Of a DNA stretch of 64,000 bases, positions 1-8,523 are shown in pieces (the stretch's first letter is position 1; the number at the start of each line of letters is the position of its first letter). Below the pieces are notes generated by a model. The model ran no database searches, had not been told where the DNA came from, and saw only the letters and a list, made by a program, of their open reading frames with translations. The stretch covers positions 1 through 64,000 of the forward strand of contig NZ_JARGPK010000056.1 in the NCBI RefSeq assembly GCF_029212575.1, in the 5' to 3' direction. Both the position numbers and the translations under genes were made by a program. Source of the stretch: Antarcticimicrobium sp. (GTDB lineage: Bacteria; Pseudomonadota; Alphaproteobacteria; Rhodobacterales; Rhodobacteraceae).

Positions 1-20
1 GACGATTAGAGGGGTGATGT

Positions 21-98
21 ATGGCACAAGTCCTTGAAAACATTAGACAAGCTCAAGGCTCAGTGCCGAAGTGTCGATTTATCCCACCTTACACATGA
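21..98 (+). CDS. possible 25-residue small protein or leader peptide
   Basis: An ATG at 21 follows a good ribosome binding site (AGAGGGG at 8-14, 6-base spacing) and reads 25 codons to TGA at 96-98. The peptide starts MAQVLENIRQ and has no family I recognise. A copy of the 12-bp repeat lies inside its coding sequence. It could be a real small protein of the integrated element, the remnant of a longer gene, or chance. The only support is the binding site and the open frame. Confidence 0.2.
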   Translation: MAQVLENIRQAQGSVPKCRFIPPYT

Positions 99-262
99 GC
101 CGACCATGCCGGCCCCCGGCCCCCTTTTATTCATATGCAGAAACATCCCGAAAAACGGCACTTCGGCACTTTAGCACTAGCCACCTTCATATATCGTTGG
201 AATTAAACGGTTTTCCGAAATTTTCCGGCATCGCAAAACCGCCCCATTCCAGTGCCAAAGTG
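62..262. repeat. four copies of a 12-bp unit AGTGCYRAAGTG in both orientations
   Basis: Copies lie at 62-73 (plus), 159-170 (minus), 167-178 (minus, overlapping the previous copy by 4 bases) and 251-262 (plus). The two outer copies share a longer 19-base identity with one mismatch, ending TGTCGATTT. The cluster is in the non-coding stretch before the gene starting at 434. It could bind that gene's product, act as recombinase arm sites, or be a replication or excision-factor site. No other gene is visible between 99 and 433. Confidence 0.6.
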
Positions 263-433
263 TCGATTTCCGCGGATTTCATGAAAGAGGGGACGCGGCG
301 AACAGCGGGGCACCGGCGCCCGCCCGCGCCGCGGCGGCCCTTCATCTTTCTGACGAATATGCTTGCAATTTGGAGTAATCAAAGATAAAACCAAAAACAG
401 AAGGCGGAAAGAGGGCCATTGGAGGGTATCAAA

Positions 434-1036
434 ATGACCTCAGTATCAATGATGAATGAAGTGGTCTCCGACATCATGGGCGTGGACCGCACGATTGCAT
501 CCCAATACAGCAGGCAGCTTCTCAATTCTGGCCTCCTTCCGAAGAGCCGAGGCCGCGCCGTTGCAAGCGTTACCCCGAAGCATGTTCTCCGGTTGATCGT
601 CGCCATTGGGCTTGGGACGAAGTACCACGAGGCGCCTGATGCGGTTTCGAAATATCTCAGCCTACGGCTTGACGGAATGCCTCCGACTGCACCCGACTAT
701 ATGCGGGGAACCGTCGAGACGCGGCTCCTGTATTCCTTCATGATGGTCATCGCGCCGCAAGAGTTGATCCCGGAAGGGTTGATCGCACATCGGCTCGCCG
801 AGCGGAACTTGCGTTACGAGTTCTTGATTTCCTGGCCCCAGGTGTTTGTCCACGACCCGGAAAGCTCACCTGAAAGCTACAAAGAAAGCGGAAAGCTGCC
901 GGGGCATTTAGAAGGGTGCTTCTATCGGAGTTTCACGCTCTCTTGCTATCTCTTCGATGAGTTTTGCGACTGGGATTTCGGCTTCACGCCGGAATTCTGG
1001 GCCGATTGTTTTAAGAACCTGGAAGGCAAGGCATGA
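434..1036 (+). CDS. hypothetical protein of the integrated element, possible N-terminal HTH
   Basis: 200 residues. The ATG at 434 is chosen because GGAGG at 421-425 sits 8 bases upstream; an in-frame ATG at 419 has no binding site. I do not recognise the family. Residues about 5-40 (NEVVSDIMGVDRTIASQYSR) read like a helix-turn-helix, followed by a basic stretch. The C-terminal half is rich in aromatic residues and ends in an acidic, tryptophan-containing tail. Its stop overlaps the next start (ATGA), so the two are probably cotranscribed and translationally coupled. The 12-bp repeats upstream would suit autoregulation. A role in maintenance or excision of the element is possible but unsupported. 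Confidence 0.7.
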   Translation: MTSVSMMNEVVSDIMGVDRTIASQYSRQLLNSGLLPKSRGRAVASVTPKHVLRLIVAIGLGTKYHEAPDAVSKYLSLRLDGMPPTAPDYMRGTVETRLLYSFMMVIAPQELIPEGLIAHRLAERNLRYEFLISWPQVFVHDPESSPESYKESGKLPGHLEGCFYRSFTLSCYLFDEFCDWDFGFTPEFWADCFKNLEGKA

Positions 1037-1245
1037 CGATTAAGCGCCGCCCTGTAGCTATTCGCAAAGCCGACTTGTCGCCCGCTTTCGAAGCGGCGAA
1101 GGCAGCGGGCTATGATCAGGTATCAGTCGTCGTCGAAATCGGTGACGGCAAGCGGTTCCTGATCACGGCCTGGACCGCTGGCGATGGGACCAATCCGGAC
1201 ATGGCTCCGTTCGACAAGTGGAGGGCAGGCCGTGACACAATCTGA
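1033..1245 (+). CDS. small hypothetical protein of the integrated element
   Basis: 70 residues, starting in an ATGA overlap with the preceding stop. The start of the recombinase gene (1232) lies inside its last codons, so all three genes form one tight operon. The sequence has a basic N-terminus (TIKRRPVAIRKADL) and a short alternating stretch (VSVVVEIGDGKRFLITAW) that looks like a beta-hairpin. No domain is recognisable. Its position directly before an integrase suggests an accessory role such as a recombination directionality factor, but the sequence does not show this. Confidence 0.65.
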   Translation: MTIKRRPVAIRKADLSPAFEAAKAAGYDQVSVVVEIGDGKRFLITAWTAGDGTNPDMAPFDKWRAGRDTI

Positions 1246-2284
1246 TCTGCCCAAAGGTGTGCATCGTGTCCGTCGAAAGCTGGCGAGCGGCAAGAGCCGC
1301 TTTCACTTCTACGCATGGCGTGGCGGCCCCAAATTCTGGGAAGATGACCACCGCAAGCCGAGCGATACGGCATTCTATCAGGCGTTCGCGGAAGCAACTG
1401 CGCGCCCGCAATCGCCTGACTACATGGTCACCCAATTGGTCGATGACTTCTTGTCAAGCACCGCAATGCCCAAGGGGGAGCGTTCGCGTGCGGATATTCG
1501 CAAATGGGGACTGCGGTTCGCTGAACACTTCAAGGATGCCCCTGCCGTCATTTTCGAGGATCGCAGATCGCGGGGCGAGATGAACGCATGGCGGGCGCTC
1601 TGGAAACACTCACCAAAACAACACGACATGGCAGGAACACATGCCGTCCGCATCCTCAACTGGGGAATGGAGGAGGGCAAGCTGTCCGAGCACCATTGCC
1701 ACAAGCTGCGCCGTCTCTATGAGGTGGACCGCTCTGAAATCGTCTGGACCCCGGCTGACCGGGAAGCCTTCAACGCGGTTGCCCCGGAATGGGTGCGCCG
1801 TATTCTCTGTGTAGCCTGCGAAACTGGCTTGCGTCCGGCTGATCTGATTAAGCTGACCCCTGCCCACGTCGAGCAGACCCCACGCGGCCGTCGCCTGCGC
1901 GTCCGGACGAACAAGCGCAAGAGGCTGGCACATATCCCGATCACGCCCGCGCTTGCTGAGGTGATCGACACGACCCCGCCGGGCCGGTTGCTGATCCTGG
2001 CGAATGCCAGCGGTCACGCCCTGACCCCGCACCGCGCATCCGAGGGCGTCCGCCAGTGGCGCGACAAGGCCAAGCTGTCCGATGAGCTGCGCCTGTACGA
2101 TGCGCGCGGCACGGCTGCAACGCGGCTGCTGAATGTGGGCCTGTCCCTTGCGGAGATCGCCAATCACATGGGCTGGAGCATCCGCTACGCGGCGAACGTG
2201 ATCGAGCATTATGCCCGCGTCTCGCCCGACGAAACTGATGCTGTTCTGGTCAAGCTGGCACAGGCGAAAGGGGGCGCATCGTGA
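1232..2284 (+). CDS. tyrosine recombinase / phage-type integrase
   Basis: 350 residues from a GTG at 1232, chosen because GGAGGG at 1220-1225 is correctly spaced; an upstream in-frame ATG at 1184 lacks one. The product cuts and rejoins DNA at attachment sites. The N-terminal half (about 60-165) fits an arm/core-binding domain. The catalytic half carries the first arginine in ETGLRPADL (R201), the second in YDARGTAATR (R292), HMGWS (residues 312-316) and the nucleophile in IEHYARV (Y327). The histidine usual three residues before the second arginine is tyrosine here (Y289). It ends 75 bases before the 3' end of tRNA-Cys and points towards it, which marks that tRNA as the likely integration target. 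Confidence 0.92.
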   Translation: MTQSDLPKGVHRVRRKLASGKSRFHFYAWRGGPKFWEDDHRKPSDTAFYQAFAEATARPQSPDYMVTQLVDDFLSSTAMPKGERSRADIRKWGLRFAEHFKDAPAVIFEDRRSRGEMNAWRALWKHSPKQHDMAGTHAVRILNWGMEEGKLSEHHCHKLRRLYEVDRSEIVWTPADREAFNAVAPEWVRRILCVACETGLRPADLIKLTPAHVEQTPRGRRLRVRTNKRKRLAHIPITPALAEVIDTTPPGRLLILANASGHALTPHRASEGVRQWRDKAKLSDELRLYDARGTAATRLLNVGLSLAEIANHMGWSIRYAANVIEHYARVSPDETDAVLVKLAQAKGGAS

Positions 2285-2290
2285 ACAAAA

Positions 2291-2311
2291 CTGTAAACGC
2301 CCCTGTAAACG
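2291..2311. repeat. tandem 9-bp direct repeat CTGTAAACG between integrase and tRNA
   Basis: Two identical copies at 2291-2299 and 2303-2311, 12 bases apart. They lie between the integrase stop and the tRNA 3' end, where recombinase arm sites or an excision-factor site would be expected. Function is inferred from position only. Confidence 0.4.
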
Positions 2312-2358
2312 GCGCAAGCCGCGCACAACGAGGAACCGGGCAAGTGCTTGAAAATAAA

Positions 2359-2432
2359 TGGAGGCGAGTACCGGAATCGAACCGGTGTACACGGATTTGC
2401 AATCCGCTGCGTCACCACTCCGCCAACTCGCC
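2359..2432 (-). tRNA. tRNA-Cys (anticodon GCA)
   Basis: On the minus strand the acceptor stem GGCGAGT pairs with ACTCGCC, the T-loop reads GGTTCGATTCC, and the anticodon loop TTGCAAA presents GCA for cysteine. The discriminator is T and CCA is encoded (complement of 2359-2361). Length is 74 bases with CCA. An integrase-bearing element abuts its 3' end, and the tRNA appears intact. Confidence 0.95.
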
Positions 2433-2575
2433 TGCCGATGGTGCGTATCCGGCTCTATCCGATCCGTTCGGACGCTGCAAGTGCCCATGCGGCGTGAAAT
2501 CGCGCCGCGGGCCGTTGCCGGGGGGACGGGGATATGGCAAAAGCCCTTCGAGGGACTGAACAACCGAGTTTAGCA

Positions 2576-3229
2576 ATGACAGACTTTGCCGCCCGCCGCC
2601 GGATGATGGTCGATACGCAGATCCGCCCATCGGATGTCACGAAATACCCGATCATCGACGCCTTGCTGGCGGTCCCGCGCGAGATCTTCGTGCCGGATGC
2701 ACAGCGCGACGTCGCCTACGCGGGCGAGGATCTGGACCTGGGCGGGGGCCGCGTCCTGCTGGAGCCGCGGACGCTGTCCAAGACGCTCGATGCGCTCGAC
2801 ATCGGCCCGGACGAACTGCTGTTGGATGTGGGCAGCGCCCTGGGCTACTCGGCCGCCGTGGCGGCCCGGCTTGCGCAAGCGGTGGTTGCGGTGGAAGAGG
2901 ACGAGGCGATGGCCGCCGAGGCGCAGGACCTGCTGTCCGAGGCCGGGGCCGACAACGTGATCGTGCACCAGGGACCGCTGGCCGCCGGTGCGGCGGAACA
3001 CGGGCCCTACGACGTTATACTCGTCGAGGGCGGCGTCGAGGCGGTGCCGGCCGCGCTGCTGGATCAGCTCAAGGACGGCGGTCGCATCGCCTGCCTCATG
3101 CTCGATGGCGCGGTGGGCGAGCTTCGCATCGGCTACAAGTCCGGCGGCGAAATGTCGTGGCGGTTCGAGTTCAATGCCGCAGCGCCGGTGTTGCCAGGGT
3201 TTGAAAAGCAGCGGGCGTTCGCGCTCTGA
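2576..3229 (+). CDS. pcm: protein-L-isoaspartate O-methyltransferase family protein
   Basis: 217 residues from the ATG at 2576; an in-frame ATG at 2534 would add 14 unconserved residues. The fold is a class I SAM-dependent methyltransferase with the family's N-terminal signature (MMVDTQIRP, then FVP and a YAGEDL segment). The SAM loop is LLDVGSALGYSAAV rather than the usual VLEIGTGSGY, so the canonical glycine-rich loop is altered and repair of isoaspartyl residues is not assured. It lies 64 bases before tolC. From memory, the order pcm-like, tolC, DUF2497 is common in alphaproteobacteria. Confidence 0.8.
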   Translation: MTDFAARRRMMVDTQIRPSDVTKYPIIDALLAVPREIFVPDAQRDVAYAGEDLDLGGGRVLLEPRTLSKTLDALDIGPDELLLDVGSALGYSAAVAARLAQAVVAVEEDEAMAAEAQDLLSEAGADNVIVHQGPLAAGAAEHGPYDVILVEGGVEAVPAALLDQLKDGGRIACLMLDGAVGELRIGYKSGGEMSWRFEFNAAAPVLPGFEKQRAFAL

Positions 3230-3293
3230 TTAGCCGGGCCGGATCCGGCGATTGACACAAGGCCCGGGTATCCGGGGCATCGGAGACAGGGTT

Positions 3294-4712
3294 ATGCGCA
3301 AGGCAGCATTCAAAGGCATTCTCGGAGCGGTCGTGGTCGCGGGGGGGCTCGCGCTGTCGGCGCTTGCGCCGCGGACGGCGCAGGCCGAGAATATCGTCGA
3401 TGCCCTGATCGGGGCCTATAACACCAGTGGGCTGCTGGAACAGAACCGGGCCCTGCTGCGGGCCGCCGACGAGGATGTGGCCACGGTCGCGGCGCAATTG
3501 CGCCCGGTGATTTCCTGGACCACGCAGATCAGCCGAACGCTTCTCGACGGGACATCCAACACCATCGCGTACAGCAGTCCCTCGACCGATCTCTTCACCG
3601 GGCTGACGATCAGCCAGATTCTTTATGACGGCGGCGTCATCGCGCTGAGCAAGCAGGGGGCGCAGGAATCCGTTCTGGCCACGCGCCAGCAGCTTCTGAA
3701 CATCGAACAGCAGATCCTGTTCCGCGCCGCCTCGGCCTATCTCAACGTGGTGCTGCAATCGGAAAACGTGCGGCTGCGCCAGAACAACGTGCGGCTGCTG
3801 GGCGAGGAACTGCGCGCCGCGCAGGACCGGTTCGATGTGGGCGAAGTGACCCGCACCGACGTGGCGCTGGCCCAGGCGCAGCTTGCTGCGGCACGGTCGG
3901 GTCTGTCCACCGCGCGCGGCAATCTGATCGCCGCGCAGGCAGAGTATGCCGCGGCGGTGGGCCGCAAGCCCGGCGCCCTGGCCGGACAGCCCCGCCTGCC
4001 CAGGGCCGCGGCCTCGCTCGATGCGGCAACCGCTATCGCCGTGCGCAACCATCCGGCCATCCTTGCGGCGCAGCATCAGGTGAAGGCCACTGAACTTGCG
4101 GCGCAGAGCAAGGCCAAGACGATGGGGCCGTCCGTCGCGCTGTCGGGGAGTTTCGGCCTGACCGACGACGCGGACACTATTGATCGTTCCACATCCGCCT
4201 CGGTGTCGCTCACGATGACCCAGCCGATCTACCAGGGCGGCGGTCTGGCGGCACAATACCGCCGGGCGCTGGCCACCCGGGATGCGGCCAAATCGAGCCT
4301 GCTGACCGTGCAGCAGGACGTGATTCAGGGCGTGGCGAACGCCTTTACCCGGCTGGAGGTCGCCCGCGCCAGCCTGATTTCCTCGGCCGAACAGGTGCGC
4401 GCCGCGCGCGTGGCTTTTGAAGGGGTGCGCGAAGAGGCGACGCTGGGCGCCCGCACCACGCTCGACGTTCTGTCGGCCGAGCAGGATCTTCTGGACGCGC
4501 TGACCAACCAGATCTCGTCGCGCTCCGAAGAGGGGGTGGCGAGCTATCAGTTGCTGCAGGCGCAGGGGCTGCTGACCGCCGAGCGGCTGGGCCTCGCGGT
4601 GCAGATCTATGACCCCACGCTCTATTACAACCTGGTCAAGACCGCGCCGTCCCGGGTCAGCAAGCGCAGCAAGGATCTTGATCGCGTGCTCAAGGCGCTG
4701 GGCAAAAACTGA
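3294..4712 (+). CDS. tolC: TolC family outer membrane efflux protein
   Basis: 472 residues from the ATG at 3294, which has GGAGA upstream and begins a clear signal peptide cleaved near TAQA/ENIVDAL. It forms the outer-membrane and periplasmic tunnel for type I secretion and RND-type efflux. Two internally similar halves are visible: long heptad-like helical stretches around 60-210 and 270-430, each followed by a strand-rich segment (for example ISQILYDGG and MTQPIYQGG, the paired TolC strand motifs). The length is normal for alphaproteobacterial TolC. No inner-membrane partner is encoded nearby, so it probably serves several systems. Confidence 0.92.
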   Translation: MRKAAFKGILGAVVVAGGLALSALAPRTAQAENIVDALIGAYNTSGLLEQNRALLRAADEDVATVAAQLRPVISWTTQISRTLLDGTSNTIAYSSPSTDLFTGLTISQILYDGGVIALSKQGAQESVLATRQQLLNIEQQILFRAASAYLNVVLQSENVRLRQNNVRLLGEELRAAQDRFDVGEVTRTDVALAQAQLAAARSGLSTARGNLIAAQAEYAAAVGRKPGALAGQPRLPRAAASLDAATAIAVRNHPAILAAQHQVKATELAAQSKAKTMGPSVALSGSFGLTDDADTIDRSTSASVSLTMTQPIYQGGGLAAQYRRALATRDAAKSSLLTVQQDVIQGVANAFTRLEVARASLISSAEQVRAARVAFEGVREEATLGARTTLDVLSAEQDLLDALTNQISSRSEEGVASYQLLQAQGLLTAERLGLAVQIYDPTLYYNLVKTAPSRVSKRSKDLDRVLKALGKN

Positions 4713-4786
4713 GAATTCTCGCTTCCGGTTGTTTGAATCCCGGGCAGGGGGTACACTCCCTCCCGAGGCGAGAGTGGAATATAGAA

Positions 4787-5695
4787 ATGTCGGACCCCGT
4801 CACGAATGCTCAGATCGAGGACGTGCTGTCCTCGATTCGTCGTCTGGTTAGCGACGACAACCGGTCTGCCGGCGCCGCCGCGCAGCCCGAATCGACCAGG
4901 GAAGGGACGGCTACGCCTCCCCCGAAAGCCAACCGCCTGGTGCTGACGCCGGCGCTGCGGGTCAGTGACAGTGGCGTCGCACGCCCGGACGACGGTACGG
5001 AGGCGACGGGCAGCGGCCCGGCGCCCTGGGCTTCTCCGGGCACGACCCTGTTCGATGCGCTGGGCGGCGCACGGTCCGGCGGCGAAGTCCCGAACGAGGG
5101 GGCCGGGGTCGAGAATGCCGGCGTGGAAGAGGATGCCAGCTGGGAAGAGGTCGCGCCGTCAGTGCCCGCTGACCAGCCGGAGGACCGGGATCTGTCGCCG
5201 CAAGACGACAGCCTGCCGGACACGTCGGACGATGCCGAACCCGACGCCGCAGACGGTGGAGAGAGAATGCCCGGGCAGGACGACGACCCCCTCGATGCCG
5301 ACGAGGAGGTCGGAGCCCAGGAGACGCCGCCGGCCTTCCATTCCACCCGCGCCGAGAACCTGAGCGCCAAGATCGAGGCGCTGGAGGCCGTCATCGGCCG
5401 CACCCGTGACCAGTGGGAACCGGACGGGACCAGCGACGATGCCTATGCCGGAACGCCGGTCGAGGGAATCGGCTGGCAGGATCTGGACGAGGAAAACCCC
5501 GAAGACTCCGACGATGCACCCGACGATCTGGCCGCCGACGAGGCGGTGATCGACGAGGACAGCCTGCGCGAACTGGTGGCCGAGATCGTGCGCCAGGAGT
5601 TGCAGGGCGCGCTGGGAGAGCGGATCACGCGCAACGTGCGCAAGCTGGTCCGCCGCGAGATCCACCGCGTGCTGGCCTCGCAAGACCTCGACTAG
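4787..5695 (+). CDS. PopZ-like / DUF2497 protein, candidate pole-organizing protein
   Basis: 302 residues from the ATG at 4787. The N-terminus ([16 protein letters not shown]) is the short conserved helix of the DUF2497/PopZ family. Residues about 25-255 form a very acidic, proline- and alanine-rich low-complexity linker. The C-terminus (about 265-300) is a conserved helical pair with basic ends ([14 protein letters not shown]). This helix, acidic linker, oligomerising helix plan is that of PopZ, which condenses at the cell pole and tethers centromere-binding proteins. The linker is longer than I recall for Caulobacter PopZ. The position after tolC supports the family call; a polar role here is inference. 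Its stop overlaps that of cobQ within CTAG at 5692-5695. Confidence 0.7.
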   Translation: MSDPVTNAQIEDVLSSIRRLVSDDNRSAGAAAQPESTREGTATPPPKANRLVLTPALRVSDSGVARPDDGTEATGSGPAPWASPGTTLFDALGGARSGGEVPNEGAGVENAGVEEDASWEEVAPSVPADQPEDRDLSPQDDSLPDTSDDAEPDAADGGERMPGQDDDPLDADEEVGAQETPPAFHSTRAENLSAKIEALEAVIGRTRDQWEPDGTSDDAYAGTPVEGIGWQDLDEENPEDSDDAPDDLAADEAVIDEDSLRELVAEIVRQELQGALGERITRNVRKLVRREIHRVLASQDLD

Positions 5696-7143
5696 CGGCC
5701 CACCGTAGTGGCCAGCGCCAGCAGCGCCTCAACGTCCAGATGTCTTTCCAGATGGTCTGCCAGCGCGTCCAGCGTCGCCTCGACGCCCGCGTCATAGGCG
5801 GCCTCCGACCGATGCCCCATCCCGGCCAGGAATTCGGCGCGAAAGCCATCCGATGCGAACAGCCCGTGCAGGTAGCTGCCCCGCACCCGCCCGTCGGGCG
5901 AGGCCGCGCCCTCGATCCGGCCCTCGACCGAGAGCCAGCCGCGCGCCCGGTCCGGCCCCTCCGTGCGCCCGAGGTGAATCTCGTAGCCGGTGACAGGCGC
6001 GCCGCCGGGCAGGGCGGTCGCCCTACGCTGGGTCACCGTCTTGTCGCCCTGCATCACCGTTTCCACGTCCAGCAGGCCCAGACCCGGGTCAGTGCCCGGA
6101 GGCCCCTCCAGCCCCCCGGGATCGGCGATCGAACGCCCCAGCATCTGGTAGCCGCCGCAAAGCCCCAGCACATGCCCGCCCCGGCGCAGGTGCGCGCGCA
6201 GGTCGATGTCCCAGCCCTGCGCCCGCAGAAAGGCCAGATCGGCGCGTGTCGCCTTGCTGCCGGGGATCAGCACCAGGTCGGCATCCCCGGGAAGGGGGCG
6301 GCCCGGCGGCACGATCTGAACCGCGACCGAGGGTTCGGCGACCAGCGGGTCGAGATCGTCGAAATTCGCCATTCGCGGCAGTTGCGGCACGGCGACCTTG
6401 CAGGCGCTGCCCTGTTCAGCGCCGCGCGAGGCGATATCCATCATGTCCTCGGCCGGCAGCCGCCAGGCGTCGTGAAACCAGGGCACCACCCCTAGGCAGG
6501 GCCAGCCGGTGCGCCGGGCGATATCGTCGCGGCCCGCGTCGAACAGGGAAAGGTCACCGCGAAACCGGTTGATCGCGAACCCGGCGATCATGGCCCGGTC
6601 GTCGGCGTCGAGCACCGCCTGGGTGCCGACGATCTGGGCGATCACGCCGCCCCGGTCGATATCGCCCACCAACACCACCGGCACCCCCGCCGCGCGGGCA
6701 AAGCCCATATTGGCAATGTCGCCGCGCCGCAGGTTGGTCTCCGCCGGGCTTCCGGCGCCCTCGACCACCATCAGGTCGGCGCTGGCGGCGAGCCGATGAA
6801 AGCTGTCCAGCACCACCTCCAGCAGCGCCCCCTTGTCGCGCTGATAGCGCGCCGCGTCCCGGGTGCTTCGGCGATGGCCCTGCACCACCAGCTGCGCGCC
6901 GGTTTCGCTCTCGGGTTTCAGAAGCATCGGGTTCATGTCGCTGTGCGGCGCGCGCCCCGCCGCGCGGGCCTGCAGCGCCTGGGCGCGACCGATCTCGCCG
7001 CCATCGGCAGTGACGGCGGCGTTGTTCGACATGTTCTGCGGCTTGAACGGTGCGACCGAGAGTCCGCGGCGCGCGGCGGCGCGGCACAGCCCCGCCACCA
7101 GCAGCGACTTTCCGACATTGCTGCCGGTGCCCTGGATCATCAC
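5692..7143 (-). CDS. cobQ: cobyric acid synthase
   Basis: 483 residues. It amidates four side chains of adenosylcobyrinic acid a,c-diamide using glutamine and ATP, late in cobalamin synthesis. The N-terminal ATP-binding domain starts [19 protein letters not shown] and contains [10 protein letters not shown]. The C-terminal class I glutamine amidotransferase has the nucleophile in [11 protein letters not shown] and a late GSYLHGLF histidine motif. GTG (7143) or the adjacent ATG (7140) can start it. A ribosome-binding-like GGAGG lies too far upstream for either, so the exact N-terminus is uncertain. No other cobalamin genes are nearby. Confidence 0.93.
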   Translation of the reverse strand: MMIQGTGSNVGKSLLVAGLCRAAARRGLSVAPFKPQNMSNNAAVTADGGEIGRAQALQARAAGRAPHSDMNPMLLKPESETGAQLVVQGHRRSTRDAARYQRDKGALLEVVLDSFHRLAASADLMVVEGAGSPAETNLRRGDIANMGFARAAGVPVVLVGDIDRGGVIAQIVGTQAVLDADDRAMIAGFAINRFRGDLSLFDAGRDDIARRTGWPCLGVVPWFHDAWRLPAEDMMDIASRGAEQGSACKVAVPQLPRMANFDDLDPLVAEPSVAVQIVPPGRPLPGDADLVLIPGSKATRADLAFLRAQGWDIDLRAHLRRGGHVLGLCGGYQMLGRSIADPGGLEGPPGTDPGLGLLDVETVMQGDKTVTQRRATALPGGAPVTGYEIHLGRTEGPDRARGWLSVEGRIEGAASPDGRVRGSYLHGLFASDGFRAEFLAGMGHRSEAAYDAGVEATLDALADHLERHLDVEALLALATTVGR

Positions 7144-7196
7144 GGCGCGTGCTATGGTTCCGCCTCCGGACCGGCACCCTGCCAGACGTCAGGCGC

Positions 7197-7226
7197 AAAA
7201 AAACGCGCCCCGGGGGACGCGCTTTT
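7197..7226 (-). terminator. rho-independent terminator after the gene at 7247-7567
   Basis: Read on the minus strand, a GC-rich stem (CGCG, a bulged T, CCCC pairing with GGGG CGCG, extended by A-T pairs) is followed by seven T residues (complement of 7197-7203). It lies 20 bases beyond the stop at 7247. Confidence 0.75.
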
Positions 7227-7246
7227 CAGGATCGGGGGGAAAGCAG

Positions 7247-7567
7247 TCAGGCGGCCTCGGCCTGCTGCGCGGCATGGCGGCGTTCGCTCTCTTCGCGCGA
7301 CAGCGCGACCGAGGTGCGCACACCCTTGCCGACAAAGTCCATCAGGCCGGTCACGACGCGTTCGTTCGGGTCGATCCCGGCGCAGCTCAGCACTTCGCGG
7401 CCGTCGCGCGACCGCGCCCAGCGGGCGATCTGCTCCGGGCCGTTGCCATATTTCTTGTCATCGGCGATGGCATCGTCGAGGGCGGCCAGAACAACGGCCG
7501 CGAACAGTTTACGTGCACGATTGCCTTGCTCGTTATTGAAGGCAGTGCCGTCAACGAAATCTTTCAT
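7247..7567 (-). CDS. conserved hypothetical protein (possibly DUF6280)
   Basis: 106 residues from the ATG at 7567 (MKDFVDGTAFNNEQG); a longer frame to 7666 would add an unconserved lysine-rich segment. The sequence looks strongly conserved and mostly helical, with no signal peptide or membrane segment. I associate it with a conserved Rhodobacteraceae family, perhaps DUF6280, but cannot verify the name. It stands alone, with its own terminator, divergent from efp across a 218-base intergenic region in which I see no further gene. Confidence 0.75.
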   Translation of the reverse strand: MKDFVDGTAFNNEQGNRARKLFAAVVLAALDDAIADDKKYGNGPEQIARWARSRDGREVLSCAGIDPNERVVTGLMDFVGKGVRTSVALSREESERRHAAQQAEAA

Positions 7568-7785
7568 CCCGTTTTCCTTGTTTTTCTTGCTCTTGCAATT
7601 TTCGGCGTGGCGTTGCTTATGACCGATCGAGACCGATTCTGGCACCCCAAAAACGCATGCCTGCAATGCGTATCGCGCATGGCTTTCTGCAGGTGCAACA
7701 CGACATTTCGTTGTCTTGCCAGTCCCAACCCCGCCAGATATAGGGTTCGCATTCCGAGCATCAACCTCGCGTCAAGGATTTTATC

Positions 7786-8349
7786 ATGCCCAAGATCAAC
7801 GGAAACGAGATCCGCCCCGGCAACGTGCTGGAGCATAACGGCGGATTGTGGGCGGCCGTTAAGGTGGACCACGTCAAGCCCGGCAAGGGCGGCGCCTTCG
7901 CGCAGGTCGAAATGCGCAACCTGCGCAACGGCTCCAAGCTGAACGAACGGTTTCGCAGCGCCGACAAGGTCGAACGCGTGCGGCTGGAACAGAAGGACAT
8001 GCAGTTCCTCTATGAAACCGACGGCATGCTGGTGTTCATGGATACCGAGACCTACGACCAGGTCGAACTGCCCGCAGAGATCCTCGGCGACCGTCGCCCG
8101 TTCCTGCAGGACGGCATGACCATCCTGGTCGAATTCCACGACGCCGAGGCGCTGAACGCCACCCTGCCGCAGAAGGTCACCTGCCGGATCAGCGAGACCG
8201 AGCCGGTGGTCAAGGGCCAGACCGCCGCCAACAGCTTCAAGCCGGCGATCCTGGACAACGGGGTCAAGGTGATGGTGCCGCCCTTCGTCGGCCAGGACGA
8301 GGACATCATCGTCAACACTGAAACCATGGAATACGCCGAACGCGCCTGA
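7786..8349 (+). CDS. efp: elongation factor P
   Basis: 187 residues, the standard length. EF-P binds stalled ribosomes between the P and E sites and promotes peptide bonds at polyproline stretches. The three beta-barrel domains are all present: an N-terminal KOW-like domain with the tip lysine in VKPGKGGAF (K34), a central OB domain, and a C-terminal OB domain ending in [13 protein letters not shown]34 is lysine, as in EF-P proteins modified by EpmA; no epmA or epmB is visible here. A strong terminator follows, so it is monocistronic. Confidence 0.97.
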   Translation: MPKINGNEIRPGNVLEHNGGLWAAVKVDHVKPGKGGAFAQVEMRNLRNGSKLNERFRSADKVERVRLEQKDMQFLYETDGMLVFMDTETYDQVELPAEILGDRRPFLQDGMTILVEFHDAEALNATLPQKVTCRISETEPVVKGQTAANSFKPAILDNGVKVMVPPFVGQDEDIIVNTETMEYAERA

Positions 8350-8371
8350 CCCGAAGGGCGCGATTCGATCT

Positions 8372-8408
8372 GCCCGCGCGGCCGTGCGTGCCGCGTGGGC
8401 ATTTTTGT
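8372..8408 (+). terminator. rho-independent terminator of efp
   Basis: An 11-bp stem (GCCCGCGCGGC with GCCGCGTGGGC, one G-T pair) with a 7-base loop, followed by ATTTTTG, begins 22 bases after the efp stop. Confidence 0.85.
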
Positions 8409-8523
8409 TTCTTCCACCGACGGAATATGCGAAGCCCCGCGTATTAACGCTGAGGTGCTTGGCGCGCCCCGCGCGAACAGGGGGCGCGGCCAGGCACCCG
8501 AAATTCGTTGTAGGAAATCAGTT

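Larger units (their letters stand above)
1..2358. mobile_element. right end of an integrative element inserted at tRNA-Cys (left end outside window)
   Basis: A tyrosine recombinase gene ends 75 bases before the 3' end of tRNA-Cys, and two genes of unknown function precede it. The stretch has visibly lower GC than the rest of the window. Tyrosine recombinases commonly use tRNA 3' ends as attachment sites, so the element should extend leftwards from 2358. The other attachment site, a copy of the tRNA 3' part, would lie beyond base 1. The boundary and the element's size are inferred, not seen. Confidence 0.6.

Noticed and set aside
2281-2559. A plus-strand frame overlapping the integrase stop and running through tRNA-Cys
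   Set aside because: It reads through a tRNA on the opposite strand and has no family; the tRNA and repeats account for the DNA.
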